Of a DNA stretch of 64,000 nt, positions 53,278 through 62,272 are shown piece after piece. The notes below the pieces were generated by a model that was not told the origin of the DNA, searched no databases, and saw nothing but the letters and a program-made list of their open reading frames with translations. Position 1 is the first letter of the stretch, and every line of letters begins with the position of its first letter. Location of the stretch: assembly GCA_015689735.1 (NCBI GenBank), contig WVSP01000002.1:620001-684000 (forward strand). Reading direction: 5' to 3'. The DNA is from Rhodobacterales bacterium LSUCC0031 (GTDB lineage Bacteria; Pseudomonadota; Alphaproteobacteria; Rhodobacterales; Rhodobacteraceae). Both the position numbers and the translations under genes were made by a program.

Positions 53278-53308
53278 TTGCCGGTTTCAATCCTTAGATT
53301 GTGATAAT
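53278..53308 (+). promoter_or_regulatory. Candidate promoter of FadL-like gene
   Basis: TTGCCG at 53278-53283 and TGATAAT (53302-53308) resemble -35 and -10 elements with 18-19 bases between. The region is clearly A/T-richer than surroundings and lies about 35 bases before the start. Confidence 0.4.
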
Positions 53309-53339
53309 TATCTTTCGTTGTGTTTTTGGGGAGAGAAAC

Positions 53340-54482
53340 ATGAACCGCATAAAAGCCGCCGCCGCGGCATTACTGGCCTCGACCGCTGTCGCACAGGCTG
53401 ACATTAGCCGCACAGATCAATCCATGCGCCTGATGTTCGAGAATGTTGGACCGAGCGGCAATTACGTCGAGCTTTCCTTCGGAAACGTGCAACCCGAAGC
53501 AGGTGCCACGGGGATCGAGAACCCCCTGCGGGATTACCAGTTGCCCGGCTTTGGCTTCCTGCACCGCTTTGACGAGACGCTTGCCATCGGTTTGATCTAT
53601 GACACGCCCTATGGCGCGGCTGTCCGCTACGCGCCTGCACCCGGCATCTTCAACGGCGGTGGTGCGACAGTCGAAAGCGATGCGCTGACCTTGATCGGTC
53701 GCTACAATTTCAATGCAAACGTAAGCGCGCATGTTGGTATTCGCGCCTTGCGCAGCGAAGGCGTGATCAACACCTTCTTTGCTAATGACCCGAATGTGAC
53801 GAATATCCCGCTGAACCTTGCGCCGGCCTTGCCGGGCAACCTGACCGCAAGCAGCGACACGGGCTATGGCTACCTGATCGGGGCGGTCTATGAGATCCCC
53901 GAGATCGCCTTGCGCGTGGCCTTGACCTATCACAGCCCAATCGCGCTGTCCTTCGCCGCGACAGAGGCGACTGCGTCAGCATTCGGCGCGCCGGGCAGCC
54001 GCCCCTTCGAGCTTGAGTTCCCCGAGGCGGTCAATCTGGAATTCCAGTCGGGCGTGGCAGAAGACACGCTGGTCTTTGGTTCGGTGCGTTACCAAATGTG
54101 GAAAGGGTTCAACCTGACCGTTCCGAATTCTGTCGTACCGGGTCAGACCAATGCTCGCTATGTCAACTTCACCTCTGACTCGACCACCTACAACATCGGT
54201 GTAGGGCGTCGCTTGAATGAAAACTGGTCGGCTTCGGTCTCTTATACCCACCGCACCGCTGGCACCAAGCCTAGCGACACCTCGCTTGCGCCGACCACCG
54301 GCCTCGACAGCTTGGCCTTGGGCGGTCAGTACACAAGAGACGCGATGACCATTTCAGGCGGGCTGACCTATGGCGTGCCGGGCGATCAGATTGTGTTGAA
54401 CCCCCGCGCACCGGGTGGTCAAGTCAGCTTTGACAACAATAGTGTTGTCGGCATTGGCTTGCGGATCGGTTTCCGTTTCTGA
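53340..54482 (+). CDS. OmpP1/FadL-family outer-membrane transporter
   Basis: Outer-membrane beta-barrel of 380 residues for hydrophobic compounds such as long-chain fatty acids. A signal peptide covers 1-20 (ending STAVAQA). The mature sequence is strand-rich with FadL-like segments YGYLIGAVYEIPEIALRVALTYHSP and NFTSDSTTYNIGVGRRLNENWSASVSYTHR, and ends with Phe (IGFRF) for BAM recognition. The start at 53340 has GGGGAGAG upstream. A good terminator follows. Confidence 0.88.
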   Translation: MNRIKAAAAALLASTAVAQADISRTDQSMRLMFENVGPSGNYVELSFGNVQPEAGATGIENPLRDYQLPGFGFLHRFDETLAIGLIYDTPYGAAVRYAPAPGIFNGGGATVESDALTLIGRYNFNANVSAHVGIRALRSEGVINTFFANDPNVTNIPLNLAPALPGNLTASSDTGYGYLIGAVYEIPEIALRVALTYHSPIALSFAATEATASAFGAPGSRPFELEFPEAVNLEFQSGVAEDTLVFGSVRYQMWKGFNLTVPNSVVPGQTNARYVNFTSDSTTYNIGVGRRLNENWSASVSYTHRTAGTKPSDTSLAPTTGLDSLALGGQYTRDAMTISGGLTYGVPGDQIVLNPRAPGGQVSFDNNSVVGIGLRIGFRF

Positions 54483-54506
54483 TCGGAAGATCGGCCCGAA
54501 ACGCCC

Positions 54507-54536
54507 CCCCCCGCGCCTTCCCGCGCGGGGGGTTTC
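54507..54536 (+). terminator. Rho-independent terminator after FadL-like gene
   Basis: A 10-bp perfect stem (CCCCCCGCGC / GCGCGGGGGG) with a six-base loop followed by TTTC. It ends the transcript 25 bases after the stop. Confidence 0.8.
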
Positions 54537-54615
54537 TTTCTGGAAAACCCACCCTTTACGCCCCGGCACGGGTTCCTTATATCTTCGCTCAGGAATTCCG
54601 CGGAAGGCAATCACC

Positions 54616-54978
54616 ATGTCAGAGCATGACCCGCAGCTTGAGGGCGCACCGCTGATCAAGCCATCCAGCACCGATCATCCGCTTTACGACAGCGTGGTCG
54701 AGGCATGCCGCAGCGTCTATGACCCTGAAATCCCGGTCAATATTTTCGATCTCGGGCTGGTTTACACGATCGATATCAACCCCGAGAACGAGGTGCGCGT
54801 GATCATGACCCTGACCGCGCCCGGCTGCCCCGTCGCGGGTGAAATGCCCGGATGGGTCGCCGATGCGGTCGAACCGCTCGCCGGGGTCAAACAAGTCGAT
54901 GTCGAACTGACATGGGAGCCGCCTTGGGGCATGGATATGATGTCGGACGAAGCGCGGCTGGAACTGGGCTTCATGTGA
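54616..54978 (+). CDS. sufT: SUF-type Fe-S assembly protein SufT (MIP18/DUF59)
   Basis: Helps mature Fe-S proteins. The 120-residue DUF59 protein has the family's VYDPEIPVNIFDLGLVYTIDI and the conserved Cys in LTAPGCPVAGEMP, ending with PPWGMDMMSDEARLELGFM. It lies 85 bases before an A-type Fe-S carrier gene, supporting a shared role. The start at 54616 has GGAAGG about nine bases upstream. The rest of the suf operon is not in this window. Confidence 0.9.
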   Translation: MSEHDPQLEGAPLIKPSSTDHPLYDSVVEACRSVYDPEIPVNIFDLGLVYTIDINPENEVRVIMTLTAPGCPVAGEMPGWVADAVEPLAGVKQVDVELTWEPPWGMDMMSDEARLELGFM

Positions 54979-55062
54979 TGTCAGGTCGCGCGCGTCCTCT
55001 TGAGCCAAGCTGCCGCCGCGCTTATCTTTTCCCCATCGCCCTCGCGAAAAGGAGCTGATCCC

Positions 55063-55449
55063 ATGTTCGGCATCCCCGGAAAACAAGCTGTCACCATCAC
55101 ACCCGCCGCCGCCGCACAGATCAAGCGCTTGATGGCGCGTGATCAGACCCAAGGGCTTCGGATCGGTATCAAGAAGGGTGGTTGCGCTGGTATGGAATAC
55201 ACCATGGAGTATGTCACCGCGATCGATCCCCATGACGAGGTCGTGGAGCAAGACGGCGCACGCGTGATGATCGCGCCCATGGCCCAGATGTTCCTGTTCG
55301 GCACGGTCATCGATTACGAGACAAGCTTGCTGGAAGCGGGCTTCAAGTTCCGCAATCCCAACGTCGCCGATGCCTGTGGCTGCGGCGAATCGATCAAGTT
55401 CAAGGATGTGGCCGAGTTGCAGGCCGCCCAAGCGGCACCCCAGCGCTAA
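55063..55449 (+). CDS. sufA: A-type Fe-S carrier protein (SufA/IscA family)
   Basis: Binds and delivers Fe-S clusters. The 128-residue protein has the three cysteines of the family: one in KKGGCAGMEY (near 42) and two in the ADACGCGESIKF motif (near 106-108). A strong AAAAGGAG site precedes 55063. It follows sufT and precedes tpiA on the same strand. Confidence 0.93.
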   Translation: MFGIPGKQAVTITPAAAAQIKRLMARDQTQGLRIGIKKGGCAGMEYTMEYVTAIDPHDEVVEQDGARVMIAPMAQMFLFGTVIDYETSLLEAGFKFRNPNVADACGCGESIKFKDVAELQAAQAAPQR

Positions 55450-55501
55450 GCGCATCCACCCCCCGCCCCTTTGCGCCGAAGCTGCACGAGAAAGCCTTTC
55501 C

Positions 55502-56248
55502 ATGCCCCGCAAGATCGCCGCCGGAAACTGGAAGATGCATGGCGATAGCGCCAGCTTGGCCGAGATCGACGCGCTGATCGCTACGCATCCCACCCCCGCG
55601 GTCGAGATCGTGATCTGTCCGCCTGCGACGTTGATCCACCGTATGGTCTGCCATATCGGCGCGCATCCCATCGCGGTCGGCGGCCAGACCTGCCATGCTG
55701 CGGTCAAGGGCGCGCATACCGGCGACATCGCCGCCCCCATGCTTGCCGAGGCGGGTGCAACCCATGTCATCTTGGGCCATTCCGAGCGACGCACCGATCA
55801 CGGCGAAAGCGATGTCATCATCTGCGCACAAGCACGGGCGGCCTTTGCCGCCGGGCTGAGCGTGATCTTGTGTGTCGGTGAAACCGAAGCCCAGTACACG
55901 GCAAGGCAGACACAGGCCATCGTTGCTGCCCAGTTGACCCAATCCCTGCCACAAGATGCCACGCCCACGCGCCTTGTCATCGCCTATGAGCCTGTTTGGG
56001 CCATCGGCACCGGGCTTGTTCCGCAAAATCATGAGATTGCAGCCGTGCATGGCGCGATCAGGGGTATCTTGCATGAGCGCCTTGGTGCAGCTGGTGCTGC
56101 GGTGCCGATCCTTTATGGCGGCTCGGTCAAGCCTGAGAATGCCGCCATGATTTTCGGCATCGCCAATGTGGACGGGGCCTTGGTTGGTGGCGCCTCGCTG
56201 AGCGCCGCGGCCTTTTCACCAATCATCCACGCACTTGAAAACGCCTAA
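55502..56248 (+). CDS. tpiA: Triosephosphate isomerase
   Basis: Interconverts dihydroxyacetone phosphate and glyceraldehyde 3-phosphate. The 248-residue TIM barrel has AAGNWKM (near 6-12, Lys11-type), the electrophilic His in VILGHSERR (near 93), the catalytic Glu in AYEPVWAIGTG (near 162) and ILYGGSVKPENA. The start at 55502 is chosen because MPRKIAAGNWKM is the normal N terminus. Stop lies three bases from the convergent PPC-domain gene. Confidence 0.96.
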   Translation: MPRKIAAGNWKMHGDSASLAEIDALIATHPTPAVEIVICPPATLIHRMVCHIGAHPIAVGGQTCHAAVKGAHTGDIAAPMLAEAGATHVILGHSERRTDHGESDVIICAQARAAFAAGLSVILCVGETEAQYTARQTQAIVAAQLTQSLPQDATPTRLVIAYEPVWAIGTGLVPQNHEIAAVHGAIRGILHERLGAAGAAVPILYGGSVKPENAAMIFGIANVDGALVGGASLSAAAFSPIIHALENA

Positions 56249-56251
56249 GCC

Positions 56252-57517
56252 TTACGGCACCGCGCGGATGTAGCGGGTCAGCGTCAACCGTATTTGGCCG
56301 CTCTGCGTATCGTTGAATTGACGCAGCGCGATGACGAAACGCCCCGCCGTGACCGGCAAGGCATATTGCGCATCCACGCTGTCATTGGCGTCATCATTGC
56401 CGCCAAGCCATGTGCCGGACGCATCGAAGATATCAAGCATCGGATCGCCTTCGTCGTTCGCTGCGGCGGTGATCAAGACCAAGCCCTCGGACGGGCTATC
56501 AAAGACGAACCATTGCGCTTGATCGCCCGGCACAAGCCAGTCCCGCGTCGTGGTCGCGGTCAAGACCCCCAAATCCTCGACCGGCCATGATCCATCGAGC
56601 GGGGGCGCCATCTCGGCGCTGTCAAAGGCTTCGGCAGCGGCATCTTCCAGCCCCCGCGCCGAAATCGTCAGCCGAATTGGCAAGCTAGGATCCGCCAAGG
56701 CACGCAGCCCGACGCAATATTCACCCGCTGCCAAGGGCTGCAACATATCGATCCGGCTATTCAGGCTATCGGCATCGTCATTCTCTGCCAAAAGCACACC
56801 CGTCGCATCGAAGAGATAAAGGTAGGGATCCGCCTCGGGGTTGGTCGCGCGCAACGACAGCGCGTTCGGCACGGCGAGACTGAAGCGGTAATAACGAGCG
56901 GCATCAACGCTATTGGCCATACTCACGCCCTTGGCCAGTTCCGCATCGATCGGTCCCGTTCCCAACCGTGTTGCGGGGGTGTCGGGCAGGCATGGATCGA
57001 TCCCCACAAAGCGCGCCACCCCCTGCCAATCGCCAAATCCGCCCGCCAAACCGGCGGTCAGGGCGGGCATCTCAAGGCGGCTCACGCGGATCGTGGCGCT
57101 GACAGCTTCGCCGCCAAACCCCGAGACCGCGACACAATAGGCCCCTGCCGCAAGCGGTAACTCGGCCCGGCTTGCCACCCCGCCGCCGCTATCGTCATCA
57201 ATGACCAAAAGCCGCCCGTCGGCATCGAAAAGCTCGATGATCGTGTCGCCATCTTGCGTCGTCGGCTGCGCCTCGATCCGCAGATCCATGGCCGCGCCTA
57301 GGGTAAAGAGGCCCACCGCACGGGTGGCGACCGCCACTGTACCCGACCACTCCAACGGTGCAGTCGCACTGGCGATATCTGACCCTGCCTGCCCCTGCCC
57401 CAGCCATGGCGCGCCATCGCCCAAGCCCGCACAAAGCCCGTTTTGCGCCCATGCGGGTGCTGCCAAGGCAAGCGAAACGAGCGCGGGGATCACTCGGGCA
57501 AGGCGACGATCGGCCAT
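56252..57517 (-). CDS. Secreted protein with three PPC-like domains
   Basis: Exported protein of 421 residues with a Sec signal peptide (ending PAWA, about 24). It has three similar beta-sandwich blocks of about 120 residues. Each ends with a D-x-x-G-x-x-L-x-x-(N/D)DD loop followed by LPLAAGAYCVAV-like strands: IELFDADGRLLVIDDDSGG, YLYLFDATGVLLAENDDAD and LDIFDASGTWLGGNDDAND. This is the pre-peptidase C-terminal (PPC) fold. No catalytic domain is present. Start has CAGGAG upstream. Probable role: binding at the surface or in the periplasm. Confidence 0.8.
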   Translation of the reverse strand: MADRRLARVIPALVSLALAAPAWAQNGLCAGLGDGAPWLGQGQAGSDIASATAPLEWSGTVAVATRAVGLFTLGAAMDLRIEAQPTTQDGDTIIELFDADGRLLVIDDDSGGGVASRAELPLAAGAYCVAVSGFGGEAVSATIRVSRLEMPALTAGLAGGFGDWQGVARFVGIDPCLPDTPATRLGTGPIDAELAKGVSMANSVDAARYYRFSLAVPNALSLRATNPEADPYLYLFDATGVLLAENDDADSLNSRIDMLQPLAAGEYCVGLRALADPSLPIRLTISARGLEDAAAEAFDSAEMAPPLDGSWPVEDLGVLTATTTRDWLVPGDQAQWFVFDSPSEGLVLITAAANDEGDPMLDIFDASGTWLGGNDDANDSVDAQYALPVTAGRFVIALRQFNDTQSGQIRLTLTRYIRAVP

Positions 57518-57717
57518 GACAAACTCCTGAAAAACAAGCGGCATCGGTGCATGAGCGCGATGCAACCACGCCGCAGGCCGCACCAGATCGCAGTCGCATC
57601 TTAGACGATAGTCTAGTCACAGCGATAAAATCACGAAAGATGAAATCAGCGACTGGCCGCAACGGCGCCCATCACCCTCTGGTCAGCGATGCGGCTTGGG
57701 CGCATATACTGGCCTCC

Positions 57718-59607
57718 ATGAGCGAGGAACACGGCGCGCGCCATCTGTCTGTCCCCACCAGCCCCGTGCGGTCCAAGAGCGCGCGCTTGCGCAGCGTTTT
57801 GGGCGGCGCGCTGGCGCTGATGTGTCTGGCAGCGCTTTTGGCCTATCCACGCCTTGAACGCAGCTATGCCATCGCGATCGGTGATCGTGATAGCGCCACC
57901 TTGGAACTGGCCGTGCAAAACCTGCGCGGTGCCTTGCAACGGGCCGAGGTTCTGCCCGCGCTGTTGGCGGAACGGGCCAGTATTGCGCGGCTGTTGCGTG
58001 ATCCGGACAATGCGGGGCTTTTGCCGTTCGTGAACGAGCAGTTACGCCAAACGGCGCTTTGGCTCGATGTCTCGGATGTCTATGTGATGGATGCGACGGG
58101 CCTGACCATCGCAGCCTCGTCTTATCGCACGGATCGCTCCTTTGTCGGGCGCAATTTTGCCTATCGCCCCTATTTCACCGACGCGCTTGCAGGTGGGATC
58201 GGGCGTTTCCACGCCCTTGGCACCACCTCGGGCGAAAGGGGTTACTTCTTTGCCGCCCCGGTGATCGACGGCACCGCGACAACAGGTGTCGTCGCGGTCA
58301 AGATCAACCTCGATGATTTCGAGGCGACATGGGCGGAATCCGCGGCAACCGTAATCGTGCAAGATATGGCCAATGTGATCTTCTTGTCGGATCGGCAAGA
58401 TTGGCATTTCCGCACCTTCGGCCCGATGGCCGAGGCAGCGCTGGAAACGATCGTTGCCACGCGGCAATACCCCGTCGCCGCCTTGCGCAGCTTGACGGCG
58501 CGCCGCGCGGCCTTGGGCAATGCTGGCTACGAAACCGTCACATTCAGCAATGCCGACGGGCGCAACGCTTATATCATGCAAACTGGGCTCATCGCAGCGG
58601 CAGGCTGGCGCGTGTCGATCCTCTCGCCGCTCGCGCCAGCGCAGGTGCAAGCAGCCACAACGCTTGCCATAGCGCTGCTTTTCGGTCTTTTCGTGCTCTT
58701 GGTGGCCGCCGCAATCTGGCAACGCCGGATCCAGCTTGAAGATCGCCTTGCCGCCCGCGAGGAGGCACGCGCCCGTCTCGAGATGCGGGTACGCGAGCGT
58801 ACCGCCGAATTGGACACGACCAATATGCTCTTGCGCGAACAGGTCGATGAGCGGGTCCGCGCCGAGGCACAGCTGCGCCGCACACAGGCCGAGTTGGTGC
58901 AAGCAGGCAAGCTGGCCGCCTTGGGCCAGATGTCGGCCGCACTCAGCCACGAGTTCAACCAACCGCTCGCCGCCGTTAAAGCCTATGCCGAGAATGCCGC
59001 GACCTTTCTGGATCGCGGCCGCGAGGCGGAGGCGCGTGAGAATATCCGCCTGATCTCGACCATGACCGACCGCATGGCCGCCATCTCCAAGCATCTGCGA
59101 AATTTCGCCCGCCGCCCACAAGACAAGACCGGCCCGGTGCCGATCCGCGCGGTTGTTGATGATGCGATCGCCCTGATGGGACCGCGGATCGCAGCGGCCC
59201 ATGCACGGCTGCACGACACCTTGCCAGATGCAGATCTTTGGGTGATCGGTGGCCGGGTGCGGCTGCAACAGGTGATCGTCAATCTCATCGGCAATGCGCT
59301 TGATGCGATGGAGGGGGTGGACCAGCCCGAGATCACCCTGTCCTTGGCCGTGACGGAGGGGCGCGTCAAACTGATGGTGCGCGATATCGGCCCTGGCCTG
59401 AGCGAAGCCGCGCTGACCCAAGCCTTTGACCCTTTCTTTACCACCAAGGCCCCCGGTCAGGGTTTAGGGCTTGGGCTGTCAATCTCTTACAACATCGTGC
59501 GCGATTTCAACGGGCGCTTGACGGCGGCAAATCACCCCGAGGGCGGCGCGCTGTTTACCGTCGAGCTTGACCTGAGCAATGCACCGGACAAAATCGTGGC
59601 CCAATGA
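57718..59607 (+). CDS. dctB: C4-dicarboxylate-type sensor histidine kinase (DctB-like)
   Basis: Membrane sensor kinase. Using the start at 57718 it has about 629 residues: first helix about 28-48, a periplasmic double-Cache-like sensor domain (about 50-300, with YFTDALAGGIGRFHALGTTSGERGYFFAAPV), a second helix about 305-325, a coiled coil, and HisKA with phosphoacceptor His in ALSHEFNQPLAAVKAYAENA. The ATPase domain has NLIGNALDAME, RDIGPGLS and GQGLGLGLSISYNIV. Upstream in-frame starts (57553, 57640) are possible and none has a clear ribosome-binding site. The stop overlaps dctD (ATGA). Confidence 0.9.
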   Translation: MSEEHGARHLSVPTSPVRSKSARLRSVLGGALALMCLAALLAYPRLERSYAIAIGDRDSATLELAVQNLRGALQRAEVLPALLAERASIARLLRDPDNAGLLPFVNEQLRQTALWLDVSDVYVMDATGLTIAASSYRTDRSFVGRNFAYRPYFTDALAGGIGRFHALGTTSGERGYFFAAPVIDGTATTGVVAVKINLDDFEATWAESAATVIVQDMANVIFLSDRQDWHFRTFGPMAEAALETIVATRQYPVAALRSLTARRAALGNAGYETVTFSNADGRNAYIMQTGLIAAAGWRVSILSPLAPAQVQAATTLAIALLFGLFVLLVAAAIWQRRIQLEDRLAAREEARARLEMRVRERTAELDTTNMLLREQVDERVRAEAQLRRTQAELVQAGKLAALGQMSAALSHEFNQPLAAVKAYAENAATFLDRGREAEARENIRLISTMTDRMAAISKHLRNFARRPQDKTGPVPIRAVVDDAIALMGPRIAAAHARLHDTLPDADLWVIGGRVRLQQVIVNLIGNALDAMEGVDQPEITLSLAVTEGRVKLMVRDIGPGLSEAALTQAFDPFFTTKAPGQGLGLGLSISYNIVRDFNGRLTAANHPEGGALFTVELDLSNAPDKIVAQ

Positions 59608-60998
59608 GTGCCATAGCCCCCATCCTTTTCGTCGATGACGAAGCGCCCCTGCGCCACGCGGCCAGCCAAGCCTTGATGCTGGCCGATCTGCACGTGATTG
59701 CCTGCACCGATGCCGCAAGCGCGCTGTCGCAGCTTCGGCGTGATTTCCCAGGCGTTCTGATCACCGATATTCGGATGCCCGGCATGGATGGGTTGGGCCT
59801 GATGGCCGAAGCGCTGAAGATCGATTCCGAATTACCTGTGATCTTGGTCACCGGGCATGGCGATGTCGATCTGGCGGTGCAATCGATGCGCGATGGTGCC
59901 TATGATTTCCTCGAGAAACCTTATGCACCGGCACGGCTTGTACAAGCGGCGCGACGCGCCTTGGACAAACGGCGGCTGACCCTCGAAAATCGCCGCCTGC
60001 GCGCGGCTGCCGCGCCCGCAGCGGGCGAAGACCCCGTGACCACACGGCTGTTGGGGCGCTCGGCGGTGATGACACAACTACGCGCAAGCCTGCGCGCCAT
60101 CGCCGCGACCGAGGCCGATGTCCTGATCGAGGGGGCGACAGGCACCGGCAAAACGATCATCGCCCAAACGCTTCATGATATCAGCGCGCGCGCGGCGCGC
60201 CCCTTTGTCGGGGTCAATTGCGCAGCCCTGCCCACCGCGCTCATCGAAAGCGAGCTGTTCGGCCATGATGCAGGCGCGTTTCCCGGTGCCACCCGCGCCC
60301 GCTATGGCAAGTTCGAACATGCGCGCGGCGGCACCTTGTTTCTCGATGACGTCGATAGCCTGCCCTTGGCCCTGCAAGGCAAGCTGCTTCACGCGATCGA
60401 GCATCGGATGATCACGCGGCTAGGCTCCAATGATCCGATTGCGCTTGATTTGCGCATCATCGCCGCAAGCAAGGGTGATCTGGTCGCAGCGGTGCGCGCG
60501 GGGCAATTTCGCGCGGATCTGTTGTATCGGCTGAACGTGGTGACCTTGCGCTTGCCCACCTTGGCCGAACGGCGCGAAGATATCCCGATATTGTTTACCG
60601 CTTTGCTGAGCAGCGCCGCAGCTCGTGCCGGGCGCGCCGCCCCCCCCGAGGTGCCAGGCGCGATCTTATCGGCGCTGACCATGCGCGATTGGCCGGGCAA
60701 TGTGCGCGAATTGCGCAACGCTGCCGAACGGATGGCGCTTGGCCTCGACCCGGATTTCGCCCAAGCTCACCATGTCGGGGACGATAGCCTCGCCGGGCAG
60801 GTCGCCGCCCATGAACGCCGCCTGATCGCGGCAGCCTTGGCGGCCAATGGAGGCAGAATCAAGGCGACCTATACGGCACTGAAACTCAGCCGAAAGGCGC
60901 TGTACGAAAAGATGCAGCGCCACGGGCTAAGCCGCGAAGATTTCCGCGATGACCTCTCCGACTCCGACCCACCCCCTTTGGATGGGTCGAAAAGGTAA
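59604..60998 (+). CDS. dctD: Sigma-54-type response regulator (DctD-like)
   Basis: Response regulator of 464 residues paired with the kinase upstream. The receiver domain (about 1-120) has the phospho-Asp in LITDIRMPGMDG. The AAA+ domain has Walker A GATGTGKT (near 178), LFGHDAGAFPGATRARYGKFE where sigma-54 activators have GAFTGA, and Walker B GGTLFLDDVDS instead of LDEI. The C-terminal Fis-type helix-turn-helix ends RKALYEKMQRHGL. The GAFPGA change may weaken or alter sigma-54 contact. Likely controls the TRAP operon downstream. Confidence 0.9.
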   Translation: MSAIAPILFVDDEAPLRHAASQALMLADLHVIACTDAASALSQLRRDFPGVLITDIRMPGMDGLGLMAEALKIDSELPVILVTGHGDVDLAVQSMRDGAYDFLEKPYAPARLVQAARRALDKRRLTLENRRLRAAAAPAAGEDPVTTRLLGRSAVMTQLRASLRAIAATEADVLIEGATGTGKTIIAQTLHDISARAARPFVGVNCAALPTALIESELFGHDAGAFPGATRARYGKFEHARGGTLFLDDVDSLPLALQGKLLHAIEHRMITRLGSNDPIALDLRIIAASKGDLVAAVRAGQFRADLLYRLNVVTLRLPTLAERREDIPILFTALLSSAAARAGRAAPPEVPGAILSALTMRDWPGNVRELRNAAERMALGLDPDFAQAHHVGDDSLAGQVAAHERRLIAAALAANGGRIKATYTALKLSRKALYEKMQRHGLSREDFRDDLSDSDPPPLDGSKR

Positions 60999-61035
60999 CA
61001 TTGAGTCGCTGAATTGGGGTCGCTTCCGACCCATC
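60965..61035. promoter_or_regulatory. Cluster of CGACCCA half-sites (candidate DctD site)
   Basis: Two inverted repeats share the same half-site. CGACCCA and TGGGTCG lie 11 bases apart at 60965-60989, and GGGTCG and CGACCC lie four bases apart at 61017-61032. They span the end of dctD and the gap before the TAXI gene, an expected place for an activator-binding region about 150 bases upstream of the start. The match to DctD is inferred from context. Confidence 0.5.
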
Positions 61036-61169
61036 ATGTCTGGCTGACCGCCACTTTTTTGCAAAGCAGGCATGCATGACTTGCATGGCGCGGTCAGGCC
61101 CCTCACACAACCGTTACAAGTGGCCCGGCGGGGATCTGGGCGCTTGATCTGTTCACAAGGGAGATACTC

Positions 61170-62162
61170 ATGACGTTTACCCGTCTGGCCGCTTTTGCGG
61201 CAACAACCGCACTCACCGCAACCGCCGCATTCGCCGGCGGTCATATCGACCGTACCGGCTGGCCCGAAAGCTTCACCGTCGGCACCGGCTCGCAAGGCGG
61301 CACCTATTTCGGCTACGGCTCTGGCTGGGCCGGTCTTGCCGCCGAGCAGCTTGGCCTGTCGGGCGGCGCCGAAGTGACCGGCGGCCCGATGCAGAACATG
61401 GCGCTGGTGCATACCGGCGAACTGCCCTTCGGCATGACCACCCTGGGCCCGGCGGCGGAATCGCTGGCTGGCACCAACCCGATCGCACCCGGCCTGCAAA
61501 TGACCGGCGCTTGCGCGATGTTCCCGATGTACCAGACCCCCTTCTCGGTGACAGCACTGGCCTCGTCCGGCATCACCTCGATCGCCGATATTCCGGCGGG
61601 CGCGCGCATCGGCTTTGGTCCGGCGGGTTCGACCTCGGACACTTACTTCCCCGCCATGCTGGAAACGCTGGGCGTGGAATTCGACCGCCGCAATGGCGGC
61701 TGGTCGGATCTGGGCAGCCAGCTTCAAGACGGCCTTCTGGACGTGATCGCCTTCGCCGCCGGCGTGCCGATCCCGGCCGTTTCGCAGCTGGAAGTGCAGA
61801 CCGAGATCAACATCGTCGGCTTCACCGATGCGGAACTGGACGCCATCACCGCTGCCTTCCCCGTGTCGCGCTTTGACATCCCGGCCGAAACCTACACCAC
61901 GCTGACCGCGCCTGCACCGGCTGTGGCCATGTGGAACTTCGCCATCGCCAATTGCGACCTGCCCGAGACCTTCGTTTACGCCATCGTCGATGTCGTGATG
62001 TCGGACAATGAGCGGATGGTCGGCGTTCACGCAGCAGCAAACGAAACGCTGCCCGTCCATTGGGACAAGAACACCGCGATGATGTGGCACCCCGGTGCGG
62101 CACGTTGGTTCACCGAGAATGCCGGTGCGACCATCCCCGCCGATAAGATCCACGGCATGTAA
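61170..62162 (+). CDS. TAXI-family TRAP transporter solute-binding protein
   Basis: Periplasmic binding protein of 330 residues that feeds the TRAP permease encoded next. It has a signal peptide (about 1-22, ending AAFA). The TAXI family pattern is clear: FTVGTGSQGGTYFGYGSGWAGLAAE (near 36-60), AKIGFGPAGST-like RIGFGPAGSTSDTYFP (near 145) and MLETLGVEF. TAXI systems are known for glutamate and other amino or organic acids; the substrate here is unknown. Start has GGGAG upstream. Abundance is probably raised by the hairpin after the gene. Confidence 0.93.
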   Translation: MTFTRLAAFAATTALTATAAFAGGHIDRTGWPESFTVGTGSQGGTYFGYGSGWAGLAAEQLGLSGGAEVTGGPMQNMALVHTGELPFGMTTLGPAAESLAGTNPIAPGLQMTGACAMFPMYQTPFSVTALASSGITSIADIPAGARIGFGPAGSTSDTYFPAMLETLGVEFDRRNGGWSDLGSQLQDGLLDVIAFAAGVPIPAVSQLEVQTEINIVGFTDAELDAITAAFPVSRFDIPAETYTTLTAPAPAVAMWNFAIANCDLPETFVYAIVDVVMSDNERMVGVHAAANETLPVHWDKNTAMMWHPGAARWFTENAGATIPADKIHGM

Positions 62163-62184
62163 TCGTCACTTGTGACGTAATCTT

Positions 62185-62216
62185 GGGCCGCGCCCGCTTG
62201 CCGGGCGCGGCCCTTT
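62185..62216 (+). terminator. Stem-loop between TAXI and TRAP permease genes
   Basis: A 12-bp perfect stem GGGCCGCGCCCG / CGGGCGCGGCCC with a five-base loop followed by TTT. It should terminate part of the transcription and raise the binding protein-to-permease ratio. Confidence 0.75.
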
Positions 62217-62272
62217 GCGAACCGAAGAAGAGTAAGCCGATTGGCGACGGACGATCAGAGGGAGATGATGTG

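Noticed and set aside
61036-61169. Sigma-54 promoter (-24/-12) before the TAXI gene
   Set aside because: A TTTTTTGCA at 61055-61063 could serve as a -12 element, but the -24 GG at the required spacing is absent (CG instead). Other TGG/GC pairs have the wrong spacing.
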